From contig CAMPHF010000008.1 of NCBI GenBank assembly GCA_946885915.1, forward strand, positions 68,585 to 132,584: a stretch of DNA of 64,000 bases. Direction: 5' to 3'. This stretch comes from an uncultured Idiomarina sp. (lineage in GTDB: Bacteria; Pseudomonadota; Gammaproteobacteria; Enterobacterales; Alteromonadaceae). The position numbers and the translations under genes are program-made. Shown piece by piece: positions 7,465 to 16,881 of this stretch. Positions within the stretch are counted from its first letter, which is position 1, and the number at the start of each line of letters is the position of its first letter. The notes beneath the pieces were generated by a model. The model saw only the letters and a list, made by a program, of their open reading frames with translations, made no database searches and was not told the origin of the DNA.

Positions 7465-10251
7465 ATGCAAACAAGTAGTCAGGCTGAATTTGCACTTGGC
7501 CAACGATGGTTGAGTGAAAGTGAGACGGAATTGGGGTTGGGCGTGATTACCCAACTCGACGGGCGGCGCATTGCCGTACTTTTCCCAGCGACCGAAGAGG
7601 TTCGCTACTATGCCAGCCATACTGCCCCCCTTGTTCGCTACCAATTACAGCCCGAAGAACGCGGGCTGCACGCCGATGGCTGGGCCTTTGTGGTTGAATC
7701 CAGCACTCTTGAGCAAGGCGTTTTAATCTATCGGGTTCGGCCTGAGCAACAGCCCGACCAAGTCAAATCGGTGGTAGAAACTCAATTAGCCCACCAAGTT
7801 GCCGCAGGCCAACCTTTAACTCGACTCATGGCCGGTAAAACTGATCATGTCGATATGTACCTGCTCCGCCGCGATGCCCAACAGCAATTGCAACGCTTAC
7901 AGCAAAGCCCGGCAAGTGGCTTACTGGGCGCTCGCGTACAGTGGTTGCCGCATCAGCTTTATGTGGCAAATGAAGTCGCCAATCGCTACCAGCCACGGGT
8001 GTTACTGGCAGATGAAGTTGGGCTTGGTAAAACCATTGAAGCCGGCCTGATTATGCAGCGGCGCATCCTCAGCGGGCGCGCCAAACGCGTCTTGGTGGTA
8101 GTGCCCGAAGCGCTCACCCATCAGTGGCTAGTAGAACTGCAACGGCGTTTCTTTCTGAGCTTTAGCTGGTTTGATGAAGAACGCTGCGAACAGGCCGTAG
8201 AAAGTGGCGCGACGTCGGAAACTGTATTTGATACCGAGCAGTTGATTCTGATCAGCCAAGATCTGCTTGCTGATCCGCGCTGGCAACCCGGCTTACAAGC
8301 CAGTGAATGGGATTTGTTGATCGTTGATGAGGCGCATCACTTAACCCCTGAAACTTCTGCATTTGCGACCATTAAAGCGCTTTGCGAGCATAGCTTTGGC
8401 TTGTTGCTGTTAACCGCTACGCCTGAACAAATTGGCGCCGAGGCACACTTTGAGCGTCTACGCCTGCTCGATCCGCAACGCTTTGCCGATTTTGAGCAGT
8501 TTCAGCAAGACCAAGCACGTTACACTCAGTGGGCTCCGCTTGCCCAAGCCTTGCATAGCGATGCAGCGCTCAGTGAGTCACAGCGCGAGGCGCTTGCCAG
8601 CCTTACAGACATACCATTACCAAGCACCCCAAGCCGCGCCGAGCGTGACGCGGCCTTGAACGATTTATTAGATCGCTTTGGTACCGGCCGGGTGATGTTC
8701 CGCAATACGCGCCAGCATGTGGGCGGCTTTGCCCAGCGGCAACTTGAAGTGTATCCGTTGGACCCGCTCACGAATACTGCGGACAGTGCAACTACGAGCT
8801 GGTGGCAAACCGACCCGCGCGTGCCATGGTTGTTGCAACAGCTCAAGCAACTGAAGCCGGCAAAGGCGGTGTTGATTTGCAGCAGTGCGATGATGGCCCA
8901 AGATTTAGCCGAAGCATTGCGGGTGCAGGCGGGTATTCACGCGGCCCTGTTCCATGAGCACATGAGCCTGGTCGAGCGCGATCGGGCGGCGGCATTTTTT
9001 GCCAGCGATGAAGATGGTTCGCCACTATTGATTTGCTCAGAGATCGGCAGTGAAGGACGTAATTTCCAATTCGTTCAGCATTTGATTTTGTTTGACCTAC
9101 CCCAGCACCCAGATTTACTCGAACAGCGCATTGGTCGCCTCGACCGCATTGGCCAAGCTGCACAAATTACTATTCATGTGCCGGTTTGCGCGGGCAGCGA
9201 CGCCGCAGTGCTGCTGCCGTGGTACCACGAGGGCATGCAAGCCTTTGCCGCGCCCAATGCCTGTGGCCATCAGCTTTACCATGAGTTACAAGCTGAACTA
9301 GTGGCAGCGTTTGCCGATCCAGCAACACAGTTAGCGCCCTTGGTAGACAAAACGCGCCAGCGTGCTGCTGAGATTCGTCAACAACTCGCCGCTGGTCACG
9401 ACATTTTGCAGGCTCTAAGTGCCTGTCGCCCAGCCGTGGCCGCGCAGCTATTAACCCAAGTACAAGCAGCCGAACAAGCCAGCGCATTAAGCGATTTCTT
9501 AACGCGTTTTTGTGAGCGATTTGGGGTTGAGCTGGAAGCCTTAAGCGAGGCGATTTACTGGTTGCGGCCGGGTGACCATATGCGCGTCCCGAGTTTAGCG
9601 GGCTTGCCCGACGAGGGCATGCAAGTCAGTTGCGATCGGCAGGTGGCCATGGCTCGCGAAGATGTGGCTTTGTTAAGCTGGGATCACCCATTTATTCGGG
9701 GGGCGCTTGAGCTGCTTAGTTCAGAAAGCTTTGGCAGCACCTGTTTGGTCACCCTGAATAATCACAAACTACCGGCTGGCGCATGGTTTGTTGAAATGTA
9801 TTTCCGCAGTGATGTGACCGCCCCAGCCAAATGGGTTGCAGATGATTTTTATCCGCCACAACGCTATCGGGTGCTGCTCGACAGTCAGGGCCGCGAGTTA
9901 ACCGACAAAGTGCCGGGGAGTTTGTTTGATCAGCAGGGCCAAGTGGTGGAGAAAAAACTGGCGCGGCAATTGTTACAACAATTACGCCATGCCGTACAAC
10001 AGCGGCTGACCGATGCCTGGCCGCTGGCCGAGCGTGCGCAACAAGATTCGGTTGCGACGGCCAAGCAAGTGGTTGAGCAAACCTTGGCACAAACGCGGAC
10101 GCGACTGCAGGCGTTGGCCGCGAAAAACCCGCTGGTGGATAGCGCCGAAATTGCGGCTGTGGATGCCCGCGAACAAGCGTTGTTGAGTGCGCTCAGACAA
10201 GCTCAGTTAAGCCTTGATGCGGTGCGGATTGTTGTGAATGCACCACAGTAG
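7465..10251 (+). CDS. rapA: RNA polymerase-associated ATPase RapA
   Basis: 928 aa, somewhat shorter than E. coli RapA (968). RapA is a Swi2/Snf2 translocase that binds RNA polymerase and helps recycle it. An N-terminal Tudor-like part (GQRWLSESETELGLGVI) precedes helicase motif I (DEVGLGKTIEAG, ~181-192), the DEAHH box (~287), SEIGSEGRNFQF and QRIGRLDRIGQ (~553). A long C-terminal region follows. rluA begins 15 nt downstream, and the rapA-rluA-djlA-lptD neighbourhood is the E. coli order. The SD before the ATG is weak (GTAACGAGC). Confidence 0.95.
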   Translation: MQTSSQAEFALGQRWLSESETELGLGVITQLDGRRIAVLFPATEEVRYYASHTAPLVRYQLQPEERGLHADGWAFVVESSTLEQGVLIYRVRPEQQPDQVKSVVETQLAHQVAAGQPLTRLMAGKTDHVDMYLLRRDAQQQLQRLQQSPASGLLGARVQWLPHQLYVANEVANRYQPRVLLADEVGLGKTIEAGLIMQRRILSGRAKRVLVVVPEALTHQWLVELQRRFFLSFSWFDEERCEQAVESGATSETVFDTEQLILISQDLLADPRWQPGLQASEWDLLIVDEAHHLTPETSAFATIKALCEHSFGLLLLTATPEQIGAEAHFERLRLLDPQRFADFEQFQQDQARYTQWAPLAQALHSDAALSESQREALASLTDIPLPSTPSRAERDAALNDLLDRFGTGRVMFRNTRQHVGGFAQRQLEVYPLDPLTNTADSATTSWWQTDPRVPWLLQQLKQLKPAKAVLICSSAMMAQDLAEALRVQAGIHAALFHEHMSLVERDRAAAFFASDEDGSPLLICSEIGSEGRNFQFVQHLILFDLPQHPDLLEQRIGRLDRIGQAAQITIHVPVCAGSDAAVLLPWYHEGMQAFAAPNACGHQLYHELQAELVAAFADPATQLAPLVDKTRQRAAEIRQQLAAGHDILQALSACRPAVAAQLLTQVQAAEQASALSDFLTRFCERFGVELEALSEAIYWLRPGDHMRVPSLAGLPDEGMQVSCDRQVAMAREDVALLSWDHPFIRGALELLSSESFGSTCLVTLNNHKLPAGAWFVEMYFRSDVTAPAKWVADDFYPPQRYRVLLDSQGRELTDKVPGSLFDQQGQVVEKKLARQLLQQLRHAVQQRLTDAWPLAERAQQDSVATAKQVVEQTLAQTRTRLQALAAKNPLVDSAEIAAVDAREQALLSALRQAQLSLDAVRIVVNAPQ

Positions 10252-10266
10252 CAGCGAGCAGACGGC

Positions 10267-10923
10267 GTGACCTTAAGCCACTATCAACCGCCACGTGAAC
10301 CTTTTCTGCAGTTGCTTTATGCCGATGCAGATATAGCCGTGGTCAACAAACCAAGCGGACTGCTGAGTGTGCCGGGTAAAGACCCTGCTCATCGTGATTC
10401 GGCCTGGACTCGGCTGCGCTACGTCTACCCCGATGCGCGCATTGTGCACCGGCTGGATATGGCGACCTCGGGCATTATCTTGTTCGGCTTACACAAACAG
10501 GCACAAGCCCATTTACAGCGCCAGTTTGAACGCCGGGTGGTGACGAAACAGTACGTCGCTATCGTATGGGGCAAACTGCCAGCTGAGCATGGCTTTATTG
10601 ACCTTCCACTGCGCTGTGACTGGCCCAATCGGCCACGCCAAATGGTGTGCTATGAACATGGCCGCCATGCCCAAACCTTTTACCAAGTCGAGCAACAGCA
10701 AGGCCCGCAAACGCGGGTAACTTTGTATCCCCACACCGGTCGATCGCACCAATTGCGAGTACACATGCAAATGCTTGGTACTCCTATTGTCGGCGATAAA
10801 TTTTATGCCAGCGCTGAGGCTTTTGCGGCGGCACCACGGTTGTTGCTGCATGCGGAAGCTTTAAGTTGCTATCACCCCAATGATCAGCGCCGGCTGAGCT
10901 TTGTTTGTCCGGCGGATTTTTAG
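10267..10923 (+). CDS. rluA: Pseudouridine synthase RluA (23S U746 / tRNA U32)
   Basis: 218 aa (E. coli RluA 219). It isomerises uridine to pseudouridine at 23S rRNA position 746 and tRNA position 32. The catalytic motif HRLDMATSG places the nucleophile at Asp64, the same number as in E. coli. Other family signatures are VVNKPSGLLSVPG (~26) and the TGRSHQLRVHM motif near the C-terminus. The start is GTG at 10267 with only a weak SD, 15 nt after rapA, so it is probably translated from the rapA message. Confidence 0.95.
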   Translation: MTLSHYQPPREPFLQLLYADADIAVVNKPSGLLSVPGKDPAHRDSAWTRLRYVYPDARIVHRLDMATSGIILFGLHKQAQAHLQRQFERRVVTKQYVAIVWGKLPAEHGFIDLPLRCDWPNRPRQMVCYEHGRHAQTFYQVEQQQGPQTRVTLYPHTGRSHQLRVHMQMLGTPIVGDKFYASAEAFAAAPRLLLHAEALSCYHPNDQRRLSFVCPADF

Positions 10924-11064
10924 CAAGCCGCTTTCACCTTTCCCAGTAACAAGGTTAAAGCCACAGCAAACCGCGCCGATATAAAACTATCTATTTGATT
11001 GCGGATATCGCGGTTGCCCCACATGAGCATTGCTACTGCCAACTTACCTACCTGCAGGCGCGCT

Positions 11065-11889
11065 ATGAAAGCGCTCGGGTTTTGGCTATGTCTGGCCGTC
11101 AGCAGCATTGTTCCGGTTGCCGCACAAACCTTACCCACCGCAGTCCAGGATGATTTAGCCCATTACTTGCCGCCCGGCGAACATCGCTGGCTGACCACCG
11201 GGAACGATCGTTACCTGCTACTTGAGCGCGAAGCCTTGCAACCGCTTGAGCGAGGGGTGGTCATTCATATCGCGGATTGGGGCACGCACCCGCTGCAAAA
11301 TCCGATCATGCGCACCCTTTATCAAGAATTGCCGCGCTATGGTTGGCAGACCTTTTCATTGCAACCACCACTCACCCCATTGCATACCGATATGCTGCAA
11401 CAGCCACCGGTGGATGAGCGTTACCCAACCGCGGTCGGTGACGAAGTACTGGCACCGTTGCGGGCGCAACTGCGCGCGCGATTACAGTTGGTGATGGACG
11501 AACTGGTGGCCTATAGCGGGTTTGTGATTTTAATTGCGGAAGGGCGCAGTGCCGCGCTGTTGAATCAGGCGCTGTTAGCCGACCTAGCAAGTGATACTAA
11601 TTTAGCTCAACCTGTGCGCCCTGATGCGTTAATTGTACTTAATCCACACTTGCCGCAATACAGTCTAAATCAGCAAGTTGCGGTGGAGCTTGCCCAACTG
11701 CCATTGCCGGTGTTTGACATTACCAGCGCCGATGCCAACAGCTGGGCACTAAGCACCGCCGAACATCGCGCACTGCAAGCGCAGCGATTTCAGCATCGAA
11801 GCTATCGAACGCGAACTTGGCCTGCCGCAGTGGCACCGACTTTGGCACTACAGAGCGTGCGGGGCTGGCTGCACTATCAAGGTTTCTAA
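11065..11889 (+). CDS. DUF3530 family exported protein
   Basis: 274 aa from the ATG at 11065. That start gives a clean signal peptide (MKALGFWLCLAVSSIVPVAAQ) and has AGG 7 nt upstream. In-frame starts at 11023 (ATG) and 10999 (TTG) would put charged residues ahead of the signal. The sequence resembles DUF3530 proteins, which have an alpha/beta-hydrolase-like arrangement: VVIHIADWGTHP early, a central VILIAEGRSAALLNQAL in the place of a nucleophile elbow (serine present but in a GRS context), and LIVLNPHLP. The reaction is unknown. It sits between rluA and djlA and ends just before a tandem repeat. Confidence 0.75.
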   Translation: MKALGFWLCLAVSSIVPVAAQTLPTAVQDDLAHYLPPGEHRWLTTGNDRYLLLEREALQPLERGVVIHIADWGTHPLQNPIMRTLYQELPRYGWQTFSLQPPLTPLHTDMLQQPPVDERYPTAVGDEVLAPLRAQLRARLQLVMDELVAYSGFVILIAEGRSAALLNQALLADLASDTNLAQPVRPDALIVLNPHLPQYSLNQQVAVELAQLPLPVFDITSADANSWALSTAEHRALQAQRFQHRSYRTRTWPAAVAPTLALQSVRGWLHYQGF

Positions 11890-11890
11890 A

Positions 11891-11942
11891 AGCTAGCTTC
11901 GCGCAGGGCTTTTAACAGCCAGCTTCGCGCCAGGTTTTCAAC
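11891..11942. repeat. Tandem 26-bp imperfect repeat, two units
   Basis: Units 11891-11916 and 11917-11942 match at 21 of 26 positions, sharing the core AGCTTCGCGC. They lie between the DUF3530 stop and the djlA stop. A third, much weaker copy may start at 11943. There is no terminator-like U tract. On the minus strand a 22-codon open frame (11886-11954) runs through both units. I do not call it a gene. Confidence 0.6.
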
Positions 11943-11965
11943 CGCCAGCGCCATCGCGCCTGCGG

Positions 11966-12799
11966 CTATTTCATTTGCCGTGCTTGTTTGACGGTTTCGT
12001 AAGCAGCTTGAATATTTTGGGCTTTTGCTTGCGCGGATTTTTTCATTTCTTCGGGCAAGCCTTGTGCTGCTAATTTATCCGGATGATGGCGTGCCATTAG
12101 TTTTCGATACGCCTTTTTTATCTCGGCATCGGTCATACTGGCCTGCACCCCAAGTACTTCGTAGGCATCGGCTAGTTCTGCACGTGGATCAGGTGCTTGC
12201 TGGCGTTGTTGCGAGCGACCTTGTTGCTGGTGAAAACGCCGTGATGCGCCTTGCATTTTCATCCATTGGTCCAACTCCATACGGCTAAAACCCAAAGCTT
12301 TGGCAGTGCGCAGCAGCACGTCATATTCGGCCTTATCGACGCGTCGATCATTCAATACATTGGTGATCAATTGCTCTAAAAATAGCTGCAGAATATCGCG
12401 CCGACTCGCAAATGCAGCGCGAAATTCTTTTACCGCCACTTCCAGCGGGTAGCCGGGATCTTTGCCTTCGCGAAAAGCCTCTTGCGCCTGTTTACGCGCA
12501 TCACTATCAAGCTCAAAGACATCCATAAGCGTGCTGGCTTGGGCAATATCAGCCTTGGTGACTTGGCCTTTGGCTTTCGCCACGTGCCCCAATACCGCAA
12601 ACATGGTGTAGACAAAACTAGCATCGTGGCCACTTTGCGCAGCGCCAAAAATAAAACGCCCTAACCCACCAGCGCGGTCAAAATCTTGAGCGTAGGCTTT
12701 GTCAAACCAATGACCAACGGCGAATCCCAATATAGCGCCCGGCCATTTACCGACTAAAAAGCCCAATCCGGCCGCAATCAGTTTGCCCCAAATCATCAT
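11966..12799 (-). CDS. djlA: Co-chaperone DjlA (membrane-anchored J protein)
   Basis: 277 aa (E. coli DjlA 271). It is a type III N-in membrane protein. Residues 1-30 form a glycine-rich transmembrane segment (IAAGLGFLVGKWPGAILGFAVG), followed by a TerB-like helical domain. The C-terminal J domain (~205-277) carries the HPD tripeptide in ARHHPDKLAA, which stimulates DnaK ATPase. Its start overlaps the murU stop (ATGA), so djlA is translationally coupled to the murU-amgK pair here, a difference from E. coli, where djlA lies directly by rluA on the other strand from these. Confidence 0.94.
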   Translation of the reverse strand: MMIWGKLIAAGLGFLVGKWPGAILGFAVGHWFDKAYAQDFDRAGGLGRFIFGAAQSGHDASFVYTMFAVLGHVAKAKGQVTKADIAQASTLMDVFELDSDARKQAQEAFREGKDPGYPLEVAVKEFRAAFASRRDILQLFLEQLITNVLNDRRVDKAEYDVLLRTAKALGFSRMELDQWMKMQGASRRFHQQQGRSQQRQQAPDPRAELADAYEVLGVQASMTDAEIKKAYRKLMARHHPDKLAAQGLPEEMKKSAQAKAQNIQAAYETVKQARQMK

Positions 12800-13485
12800 G
12801 TTGCTGACAACTCCTCATCTAAGTTCTGTAGGCGCTCCGGCGTACCGACGTCGGTCCAGCGCCCCGGCCACACCGTAGCCGCAATGGTTCCGGCATTCAG
12901 TTGCGCATCAAATAACGGCCGTAGCGGCACAAAAGCCTCTGTTCCGGCGCGATAATCAGCGAAGAAGCGCGTGGCATAGCGCGCAATGCCAGCAAAGGTA
13001 TAGCTGGCGCGCTGCTCGTTAGCTGCCACCAAGGTGCCATTTTCAATGCTAAAGTCACCCTGCGGATGTTGCGGCGGATTCTCGACCAGCACTAACTGGG
13101 CCAAATGCCCCGCCAGCGCTGGTAGCTGCGCCAACTCCAAGTCACAATAAACATCGCCATTGACCACCACAAACTGCTGCGGATCTAATAATGGTAATGC
13201 GCGAATAATTCCGCCGGCCGTTTCTAACCCACCTTCCGGCTCGACCGAATAATGAATGTGCAAACCATACGCTGAACCATCACCCAACACAGCCGGAAAC
13301 TGTTCCGCCAGGTGCGCACAGTTGATCACCACTTCTCGGTGACCTGCCCGCGCTAAATTCTCTAAGTGATAAGCAATCAGTGGCTTGCCGGCAACGGTCA
13401 GCAGCGGCTTTGGGGTTGTGTCGCTTAACGGCCGCATGCGCGCACCGCGGCCCGCCGCTAAAATCATTGCGGTTGCGGCAGCCAT
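12796..13485 (-). CDS. murU: N-acetylmuramate alpha-1-phosphate uridylyltransferase MurU
   Basis: 229 aa nucleotidyltransferase. The N-terminal signature MILAAGRGARMRPLS followed by TPKPLL is the nucleotide-binding loop, and VVNGDVYCD carries the metal-binding aspartate. In Pseudomonas, MurU makes UDP-MurNAc from MurNAc-1-phosphate, bypassing de novo synthesis and fosfomycin action. The identification rests on this context: amgK ends 1 nt upstream and lptD is divergent, the same arrangement as in Pseudomonas. From sequence alone it could be another sugar-1-phosphate nucleotidyltransferase. Confidence 0.9.
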   Translation of the reverse strand: MAAATAMILAAGRGARMRPLSDTTPKPLLTVAGKPLIAYHLENLARAGHREVVINCAHLAEQFPAVLGDGSAYGLHIHYSVEPEGGLETAGGIIRALPLLDPQQFVVVNGDVYCDLELAQLPALAGHLAQLVLVENPPQHPQGDFSIENGTLVAANEQRASYTFAGIARYATRFFADYRAGTEAFVPLRPLFDAQLNAGTIAATVWPGRWTDVGTPERLQNLDEELSAT

Positions 13486-13486
13486 A

Positions 13487-14503
13487 TTATGCCGATGCTC
13501 GCAGGCGTTGTTGCCAAGCCGGTAACACGCGCGTCACTAACCAATCATGGTAGTCAGCCAATTGTGGATAAAGACTCGCGACTTGTTGTAAGTAACGCAA
13601 GGTCCGTGGAATATCATTCAAATAACCATCCTTACCATCGCGATGGTAAAGCCTTGCAAAAATACCTGCCGCTTTGGTGTGACGCTGCAGCCCCATCCAA
13701 TCAAATTGGTGCTGCCACTGCTGGGCGCTTAACTGCGCAGGCAGCAATTGTTCGGCTTGCAATAACTGCCGGGCATACTGTGCTAACTGTTCAACTTGTT
13801 CGCGCGGCCAAGCGACATAGCAATCTCGTAACAGCGACACCACGTCATAGCTAATCGGCCCACACACGGCGTCTTGAAAATCAATGGTGGCCAGCGATTC
13901 ATCGTCCAACACCATAATATTGCGCGCATGATAATCGCGATGTACACCTACTTGCGGCTGCGCCAACGCATTATCGACCATTAGCTGACAAAACGACGCC
14001 CACAATTGCAGCTCCGCTTCGCTTAACTCTAGACCCAAGTGGCGCGCCAACAACCAATCGCTAAACAGTGCCAGTTCCCGCCGTAACAAGGCTTCATCAT
14101 AGGCGGGTAATGGGCCGCCCGCGGTGCGCGTTACGCGCATAATATTAGGTAACAACTGCAGCGCTTGTTGGTAATAAGCTTGCATGTTGTGCTCACTCAA
14201 TTTGCTCAACAATAACGTGGAGCCTAAATCGCTTAACAACATGAATCCGCGTTTTTCATTCACTGCCAGAACTTCGGGCACCGGAACCCCTGCCGCCGCG
14301 TACGCCTCCGCCACCTCAACAAAAGGTTTGATGGGCTCTTGCTGGGGTGGTGCATCAACCGCAATGACACTCTGATTACCGTCAGTACCGCGAAAATAAC
14401 GCCGGAAACTGGCGTCACCAGACACGGTTTGTAGCGGCCCCTGCGTGTAGCCTGTAGCGGTTTCCACCCACGCTTTTAATTCCACTTCACGTTGATTTTC
14501 CAC
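13487..14503 (-). CDS. amgK: N-acetylmuramate/N-acetylglucosamine anomeric kinase AmgK
   Basis: 338 aa kinase of the aminoglycoside phosphotransferase fold. GDASFRRYFRG is the N-lobe loop. The catalytic loop HRDYHARNIMVL and the metal-binding IDFQDAVCGP are intact. AmgK phosphorylates the anomeric hydroxyl of MurNAc during peptidoglycan recycling and feeds MurU, its next gene. The start is GTG at 14503 behind a G-rich SD (GGGGGA). It diverges from lptD, as in Pseudomonas. Confidence 0.9.
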   Translation of the reverse strand: MENQREVELKAWVETATGYTQGPLQTVSGDASFRRYFRGTDGNQSVIAVDAPPQQEPIKPFVEVAEAYAAAGVPVPEVLAVNEKRGFMLLSDLGSTLLLSKLSEHNMQAYYQQALQLLPNIMRVTRTAGGPLPAYDEALLRRELALFSDWLLARHLGLELSEAELQLWASFCQLMVDNALAQPQVGVHRDYHARNIMVLDDESLATIDFQDAVCGPISYDVVSLLRDCYVAWPREQVEQLAQYARQLLQAEQLLPAQLSAQQWQHQFDWMGLQRHTKAAGIFARLYHRDGKDGYLNDIPRTLRYLQQVASLYPQLADYHDWLVTRVLPAWQQRLRASA

Positions 14504-14607
14504 TTTTCCCCCAAATCCTCATTTCAAGCGTGTATGCGCATAGCGACAGGCGCCGTTTTGCTTTATCATACCTGACAATTTATCACGTTATGAATCACAC
14601 CCAAGGC

Positions 14608-16857
14608 ATGAGCAAAAGAAAATTACGAATCTTTGCCCTCAGCGCTAGCTTGCTTAGTTTACCAAGTTGGGCGCAATCAGCGTATTCATGCGTGGCCAGT
14701 CAAGATCTGTTTCCCGTTTACACCCAGTCCATCAAAAACTTGGACGCGAACACCATTGGGGTTCGCGCCGACCGCTCAGTATTGGACGAAAACACCCAAG
14801 TTGCTTCCTTTTTTGGCAATGTCGAAGTGCAATTTAACGAGCAGCGGCTGTTTACGGATAATGCCGAAGTGAATCAATTGAGCGGCAACATTGTGGCGGC
14901 CGGCGCCACCTCATTTACCAACGGCTATGTACAAGTGGTGAGTGAGGATTTCCAATTTGCCAGTGCCGCTGAACAAGCCCAACTCGCTGACGCCAAATAT
15001 TTGATTAACGCCAATGGCGCGCGGGGCCAAGCTGATGAATTGCGGCTGACTCCGCAATCGTTAGATTTATATGGTGCAACCTTTACCACCTGCCCCGAGC
15101 CAGTGCCCGCGTGGCAATTAAAAGCCGCGGAAATAAACATTAGCGAAGACGAAGCTTGGGGTGAGGCGTGGCACGCCCGTTTTGAAGTCTTTGGGGTGCC
15201 GCTGTTGTATTTACCCTATATTAACTTCCCCACTAGCGATGCGCGTAAGAGCGGCTTGTTGTTTCCGACCATTAGCTCGTCATCGAATCATGGGTTTGAG
15301 TTTGAGTTACCTTATTATATTAATATCGCGCCGAATTTAGACGCCACCATTACCCCGCGATATATGGCACGTCGTGGTCTGCAAGGGCTGCTAGAGTTTC
15401 GTTATCTAACCGAGCGCCACGAAGGTCAGTTAAACCTTGAATATTTGCCTGAAGATAAGAGTATAGACACTAATAACTCACGTTATTTGTGGCACGTTGA
15501 GCATACCGCTAACCTTAATCAGAACTGGCGTGGCTACGTCAATAGTACGGTCATTAGTGACGATGATTACTTGAACGATTTCGGCAGTGATTTTGCTGGC
15601 CGTGCAGACACTCAGCTGTATCGTCATCTGCAACTTGATCATGTGAGTGATGCTTGGCACAGCCGCCTGCGGATTGAAGATTTCGATGTGTTAGGTGACT
15701 TCCGTTCGCCCTATCGAACCTTGCCGGCAATTACCACTCGGTTTAGCAAAGGCGATCAGCACTTAAATTATGAAGTATTGGCTGACTTTACCCATTTTCG
15801 AAATCAAGCAGACAGCTCCAATTATGCCAGTCGCGTTCACTTACAGCCGACCTTAAGCTACAGCGATGAGCAACCTGCTTATGATTGGATAGCTGAGCTT
15901 GGCTACGCCTTTACTTATTACCAGCAAGAAAGTCGCGATTTAGCCATCGCCGACTCAACCACCCGTGCGTTACCGAACTTTCGCTGGCGTGGACGGGTAA
16001 ATTTCGAGCGTCAGTTTAACTATGATGGCGAATCGCTGTTGCAAACCCTGCAACCACAAATTCAATATTTATATGTGCCTTACCGTGATCAGTCTAATAT
16101 TGGCGTTTATGACACCACCTTAATGCAAGAAGACTATAACGGTTTATTCCGCGCCCGCCGGTTTACTGGCTTAGATCGGATTGCGGATGCTAACCAAGTC
16201 ACTATCGGTGCGACCACCAGCGTGTTTAACGACCGTGCGCGGGAACTGTTGCGCTTCAGTTTGGCGCAGATTCATTACTTTACCGATAGCCGGACCTTGC
16301 TACTAGCGGAACAGAGCCGCGCGGAGAATAGTGCTTCCGATTTAGCGGCGGAGTTATCGTTTCGTATTAGTGACCGCTGGTCGTTCAATAGCGCGATTCA
16401 GTATGACGGGGAACTCAATAGCACTCGCAAGAGTCAGACTGCCGTAGAATATCGTAAAGATGCGCAAAATCTGATCCAAGTCAGCCACCGTAATGCCACT
16501 AATTTATTAGCCGAAGATATCGAACAGGTGGGGATGCAAACCGTTTGGTCGCTGAACGAACGCTGGCAAGTAGCTGGTAACTGGTACTACGACCTAAACA
16601 ACGGCCGCACCAACGATGCTATTTTTGGCGTGCAATACACGAATTGCTGCTGGGCGCTAAGGGTCAGTGCTTATCGTCGCATTAATCGAAATCTTGAGCT
16701 ATTCCCGGGCGCTGGCACTATCGGTCGCCCCGAATTTGACAATGGTGTGAGCGTTCAATTTATTATTAAAGGATTGGGCTCGGACCAGCGTGGATTAATT
16801 GATATGCTGGAGCAAAGTTTGTTCGGCTATCGTCGCCCTTTTTACCTGAGCAATTAG
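14608..16857 (+). CDS. lptD: LPS assembly outer membrane protein LptD
   Basis: 749 aa from the ATG at 14608, giving the signal peptide MSKRKLRIFALSASLLSLPSWAQ. Alternative in-frame starts are ATG 14590 and GTG 14530; none has a strong SD. LptD, with the lipoprotein LptE, inserts lipopolysaccharide into the outer leaflet. An OstA/LptA-like beta-jellyroll (SVLDENTQVASFFGNVEVQF) precedes the barrel. The four cysteines that form inter-domain disulfides in E. coli are all present: Cys28, Cys162 (TTCPEP) and the Cys680-Cys681 pair (YTNCCWALRV). It is first gene of the lptD-surA-pdxA-rsmA-apaG-apaH operon. Confidence 0.96.
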   Translation: MSKRKLRIFALSASLLSLPSWAQSAYSCVASQDLFPVYTQSIKNLDANTIGVRADRSVLDENTQVASFFGNVEVQFNEQRLFTDNAEVNQLSGNIVAAGATSFTNGYVQVVSEDFQFASAAEQAQLADAKYLINANGARGQADELRLTPQSLDLYGATFTTCPEPVPAWQLKAAEINISEDEAWGEAWHARFEVFGVPLLYLPYINFPTSDARKSGLLFPTISSSSNHGFEFELPYYINIAPNLDATITPRYMARRGLQGLLEFRYLTERHEGQLNLEYLPEDKSIDTNNSRYLWHVEHTANLNQNWRGYVNSTVISDDDYLNDFGSDFAGRADTQLYRHLQLDHVSDAWHSRLRIEDFDVLGDFRSPYRTLPAITTRFSKGDQHLNYEVLADFTHFRNQADSSNYASRVHLQPTLSYSDEQPAYDWIAELGYAFTYYQQESRDLAIADSTTRALPNFRWRGRVNFERQFNYDGESLLQTLQPQIQYLYVPYRDQSNIGVYDTTLMQEDYNGLFRARRFTGLDRIADANQVTIGATTSVFNDRARELLRFSLAQIHYFTDSRTLLLAEQSRAENSASDLAAELSFRISDRWSFNSAIQYDGELNSTRKSQTAVEYRKDAQNLIQVSHRNATNLLAEDIEQVGMQTVWSLNERWQVAGNWYYDLNNGRTNDAIFGVQYTNCCWALRVSAYRRINRNLELFPGAGTIGRPEFDNGVSVQFIIKGLGSDQRGLIDMLEQSLFGYRRPFYLSN

Positions 16858-16881
16858 GTCGTAAATAACTAGGTTGTAATT

